Of a stretch of 64,000 nucleotides of DNA, positions 60,217-64,000 are shown one piece after another. Origin of the DNA: Hyalella azteca (Eukaryota > Arthropoda > Malacostraca > Amphipoda > Hyalellidae); assembly GCF_000764305.2 (NCBI RefSeq), contig NW_025941306.1, positions 186,001 through 250,000 of the forward strand, read 5' to 3'. Positions within the stretch are counted from its first letter, which is position 1. Every line of letters starts with the position of its first letter. A model generated the notes under the pieces. That model saw nothing but the letters and a program-made list of their open reading frames with translations, was not told the origin of the DNA and made no database searches. A program made the translations under genes and the position numbers.

Positions 60217-62363
60217 ACACTCTGATGTTAGATGTACGTTCGCATTGATATGTTATTCCACATAAAACTGACCTTGCATCCTCCTGTCACACCCATGGTA
60301 GCAATGGAAGATCTGCGATACGTTCTCAAGTCTAAGATCGCGATTAGTCAAGCTGCAGCAGTTATGATGTTTTGTTTGTAGCCACTTATCGATTTAGTAT
60401 GTAGGAACTGAAGTAGTATCTTCAGATCATGTCTGCCTCTCTACATGCGACTTTGACGGGGATGGTCGCCTCTCGGCGGGCGATGTCTGGGCACCGCTTG
60501 TCGCAGCGTTTTATTATAGCGCTGTGGCTATCTGCGTCAGGCCCTGACACGCTCATTAGCAACGCGCTCTCTACGCATGCAACATTTTCTCACTCCCGAG
60601 CCTTTATATTATACGTGTTGATTTGAATGTGGTCGTCTTGTTGGTTGAAACGTATTTGTCATGTTATTTGGAATGTGTTTATTTAGTTCGTTCGAATGTT
60701 ATTTTCGTATTCTTTTGAATGCAAAAATCGTTTTGATTTCAAAGTATTAGAAGAATGTATTTTCTTGTACCCTATTTATTTCTATGTATCATGCAGATTG
60801 ATTTGAATACTTAAGGGACTTCATTAGAATTAGTTTGTTGTATGATCGGAAGGAGTTCGTCGTGTTATTTTTCGTTAAAAAATTTCTGCTGCATAATCAT
60901 GATCAAAACAATCCACAGTAATGCTTTCAAATGTCGTCTTGATTACCTGCCATCTGCATAATTCATCAGTTGCACGCATATCCCATCTTCTTTACTAGTA
61001 GATTAACGAATTACTTCGAAGAACAGTAAATGCAAAAATTTGATGAAATCGTGTCTCAGAAGTCGACGGAATAAAAGTAGACGCGAGTGTAGCAAGTCGC
61101 GAGAAACTATATAGACCTAAAAAAAGCGGTCATTGGCACGCGTTACTGATATGATCAGCATTAAATTTGCCAGAAAAATTCATGAATAAATTTCGCCAAA
61201 GAATTCAAATTACAGGAAAAAGTAGTTAAGTAATTGAAAGCGAGAAATTTCAATTGAGGTCCCATAAATCTATTTTTTTAAAGATGATTCCTCTTCCAGT
61301 GAATGATTTATTTTACAGATCTGTCAAACACATGCACGAATGAAGATACTTAACGTCATGATACATAGTGTTATTGATATCATTTTGACATATTACTGCT
61401 ATCAAATTTAGGTAAAATAATTAATAGTAGTTTACTATACATTTTGCACCGTTATAATTGACAATCCCATGTTATTTTAAGAAGCTGAAAGTAGTTAAAC
61501 GTTCATTCAGAACGTATTAATTGCCTCTGTAATAATTAGCATACTATACATTTTACAACGTTATTATAGACAATCCCATGTTATTTTAAGAAGCTGAAAG
61601 TAGTTGAACGTTCATTCAGAACGTGTCAATTTGTTATCACTTATTTATTATAGAAAAAGAGGGATTCAGAAATTGACCATTTCAGAAGTCAACCCTTACG
61701 TAACGGCTTAAGCCGACTTCCGGGGTCGCACTGTATTGGAAGCTGCGCTCGCAGTCATCCGTCGGGGGATTCCCCTCTGAACTCGTCTGTGTGGACCTGT
61801 GTACTCATGAGGCCTGTGTGTGCCGCCCTCGACCTATTTGTATTAAAGCAACGAAAGCCATCTACCTGCCTTTTATATGCTTGGTACTTACAACAGACAT
61901 TGGTCGACTGATTCATTCTCTTTATGAATCTTCGAACAATTCGTCAACATGTTTCTGCTTAGATATAGATTATTTTTTATGATTGAAGGTTTCCGTTAAA
62001 TTTTATTTTAGTTTGATGGTCCGAGTTACATTTCCTGATTGAACGAAATTAGGTACCTATCAGATGGAAAATTCAACAGCTTACGAAATTTTCCAATTTT
62101 TGCTCATGCCCGATATACAGATCAGCCACATAAGTATACTTTCCTTTCTGAAATTTTCAACCGACTTTTGAGAGAGCTCTCAGCTTTTTCCATACGTGGA
62201 ATTGATGCCAACTATTATGTGGGGAGCGCGCATGTTATACCTAGTCGTTGCTCAGTGCCATTGCGGTGTGTCTAATAGGCCAGTTATCCTATCATACGCT
62301 GTATTAGCTACGCATACGAGCAAATTAATTCAAATCGTGCAGCTTTCCTTGCATTTACCGACT
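60217..62363. other. non-coding stretch with a 109-bp duplication
   Basis: A tandem duplication of about 109 bp at about 61433-61632 shares ACAATCCCATGTTATTTTAA and TTCATTCAGAACGT. Otherwise no exon, RNA gene or element was recognised. Confidence 0.5.
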
Positions 62364-62453
62364 CACATACGCTCATTGGATAACGTGTCGTGACTTGCTC
62401 CTGCCAATCACATACGCTCATTGGATAACGTGTCGTGACTTGCTCGTGCCAAT
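62364..62453. repeat. 45-bp tandem duplication
   Basis: TCACATACGCTCATTGGATA to GCTCCTGCCAA occurs twice in direct succession with one base difference (CTCC versus CTCG). Confidence 0.9.
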
Positions 62454-64000
62454 CCATGTTCCTTCTCAGCGCACAATTGACTGCAGAATCAGGCCGTCCA
62501 ATGAATGCTTCTCTGATATAGAGACCGTCTTTGAACTGAGCTCAAACAAATGTGACGAATACAAGCAATTCACTCTGCCATTTCCTTGTTCCTGAAACAA
62601 ATACCTGTCAAAATACCTTGTTGTCAATCGAAGAATTGTACAATTGCGAGCTCTCACTGCATGGAAATAAAAGCAAGCATTACAGTTGGATTAAAGTTTT
62701 TTTTTACAGATGAACCGGTGTACATTTTTCAGCGACTCGTGCACTTGAAAGATTTCGCATGTGGTCCGGGCGCGTTGTTTAATTTTACAAATCATGGATT
62801 TTAAAATTACATAATATAGTTTACTGTACCTATAAGCGCATAGAACATGCCTAGCGGCATTGTGCCGCAGTGATCTGATCTTCCAAAACGATCGCATATA
62901 CGACCCGTTATATCGTCATCAAAAGCATATTCTCAACCGCTCATTCAAGCATTGTTGATGTCTTCATTGTATACCCAGGCCTCCATCGGTAATTTGATGA
63001 GCTTCGTTATTATCTCTGATTATCCTATTGAGGAACATGCACGGGTGCAGTTCAATAGAGGTGAGTGAGTGCATGACATTATAGGTCGAGCGTCTCATAC
63101 ACACAAAAAATATCTCTGCTTTTGTGTCGTAGGGTTACAAAGGCCGTTGGAAATCAGGCTACAACTTAAAGTGGAGATTGTTGGCGAGGATAGACTTGGG
63201 CTTCATTTCTGCGCCGCATTCCGCGTGATAACGAGCTGCTTCTGGGCACACTTCTTTGCCTTAATTTAAGTAATTCATTAAAAAAAACTATCTTTATATC
63301 GCATGAATCTCTGGGTAAAGTATAGTTACTACCAAGAAGTATATATCAGAGTGCGATCTCTAAAAATATCAAACTTGAATAATGCGTTTACTTCAAACCT
63401 TGATATCTATAACAACGATATTCTATCATTTTTATTGCAAGAGAGCTTACAAGAGCTTACGAAATTAAATTAAATACTGGAAACTTCTTATTACCTGGCC
63501 AAGCTCTGCTCCCTTACAAACGTATCTTATTTATAATGCTACGTGTTATATTCTCGATTGGGGCCAATATTTTGCAGCCATTAGCTTGGATGTGCGTGCT
63601 GTGCCACTGAAGCAGCTATTCTCGATGTAATTATTTACTGTGTTACCGGATTTAACTTGTCGACATTAGCGTCTAATATCTTATTAGCCTATGTTTAAAC
63701 GTTGATACATGTGGCTAAATTGAAACGCTCAACACTATTCAAACCCCTAACATTTTTTTAACCTCTGCGTATCCCCCCTAAATGTCGACAAGATATTCCT
63801 AGGGCCAATTAACCCTAATGTGGGAGCCACTGCACCTAAGCGTTGCAAAGTGAGGACGCTGCTGTGATAACTCGATACATTAAACTGATGTGTGCATGAT
63901 CAGCAAGTCAATTAATATCAGTTCAATAATAACAGTTCAATGAATATCATTTTACGGCGAAATTATATGATGTCCGTTCAGTGTATTTAAAAATTTACGT
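62454..64000. other. non-coding stretch to window end
   Basis: AT-rich. I see no supported exon, RNA gene or element. Short ORFs at 63.07-63.27 kb lack a domain and splice support. Confidence 0.45.

Overview
The window is animal nuclear DNA and most likely comes from an arthropod, plausibly a crustacean. It has introns with GT/AG boundaries, large AT-rich intergenic stretches, non-LTR retrotransposon remains and many tandem repeats. No bacterial-style operons, tRNA, rRNA or CRISPR arrays were seen. The arthropod call rests on the resemblance of a split PH/Btk-motif gene to insect Btk29A and on the repeat style. It is an inference, because no database search was possible.

Layout. (1) 1.7-10.6 kb, plus strand: a complete six-exon gene for a protein of about 2,002 residues with twelve C2H2 zinc fingers and PxDLS-type (CtBP-binding) motifs in a long low-complexity N-terminal exon. 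(2) 10.6-20.1 kb: flank or intron sequence with a reverse-transcriptase fragment, a nested fold-back repeat and a 109-bp duplication. (3) 20.1-31.5 kb, plus strand: the 5' part of a Tec/Btk-family tyrosine kinase gene, with a split PH domain, a Btk zinc motif and a Ser/Thr/Pro-rich linker. Its first exon encodes about eleven copies of a 15-residue R-S-G-S-I-D repeat. The introns hold two minus-strand non-LTR retrotransposons and two minisatellites. SH3, SH2 and kinase exons are not in the window. (4) 31.9-38.3 kb: repeats, dominated by 61 apparently identical 70-bp satellite units. (5) 40.2-43.0 kb, plus strand: a single 2.8-kb open exon (942 codons) ending in a phase-1 donor, with SH3- and WW-domain ligand motifs. 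Its phase fits an alternative N-terminus of the same kinase, but it could be a separate gene. (6) 43.5-50.7 kb: a near-identical 2.5-kb duplication flanking a 2.2-kb composite repeat. (7) 50.7-64 kb: no supported genes, only dispersed and tandem repeats.

How the parts relate: the two gene regions look independent (a probable repressor-type transcription factor and a cytoplasmic signalling kinase). The rest is mainly repeat-driven expansion of introns and spacers. Exon boundaries were chosen by matching reading phase and splice consensus by eye, so they are predictions.
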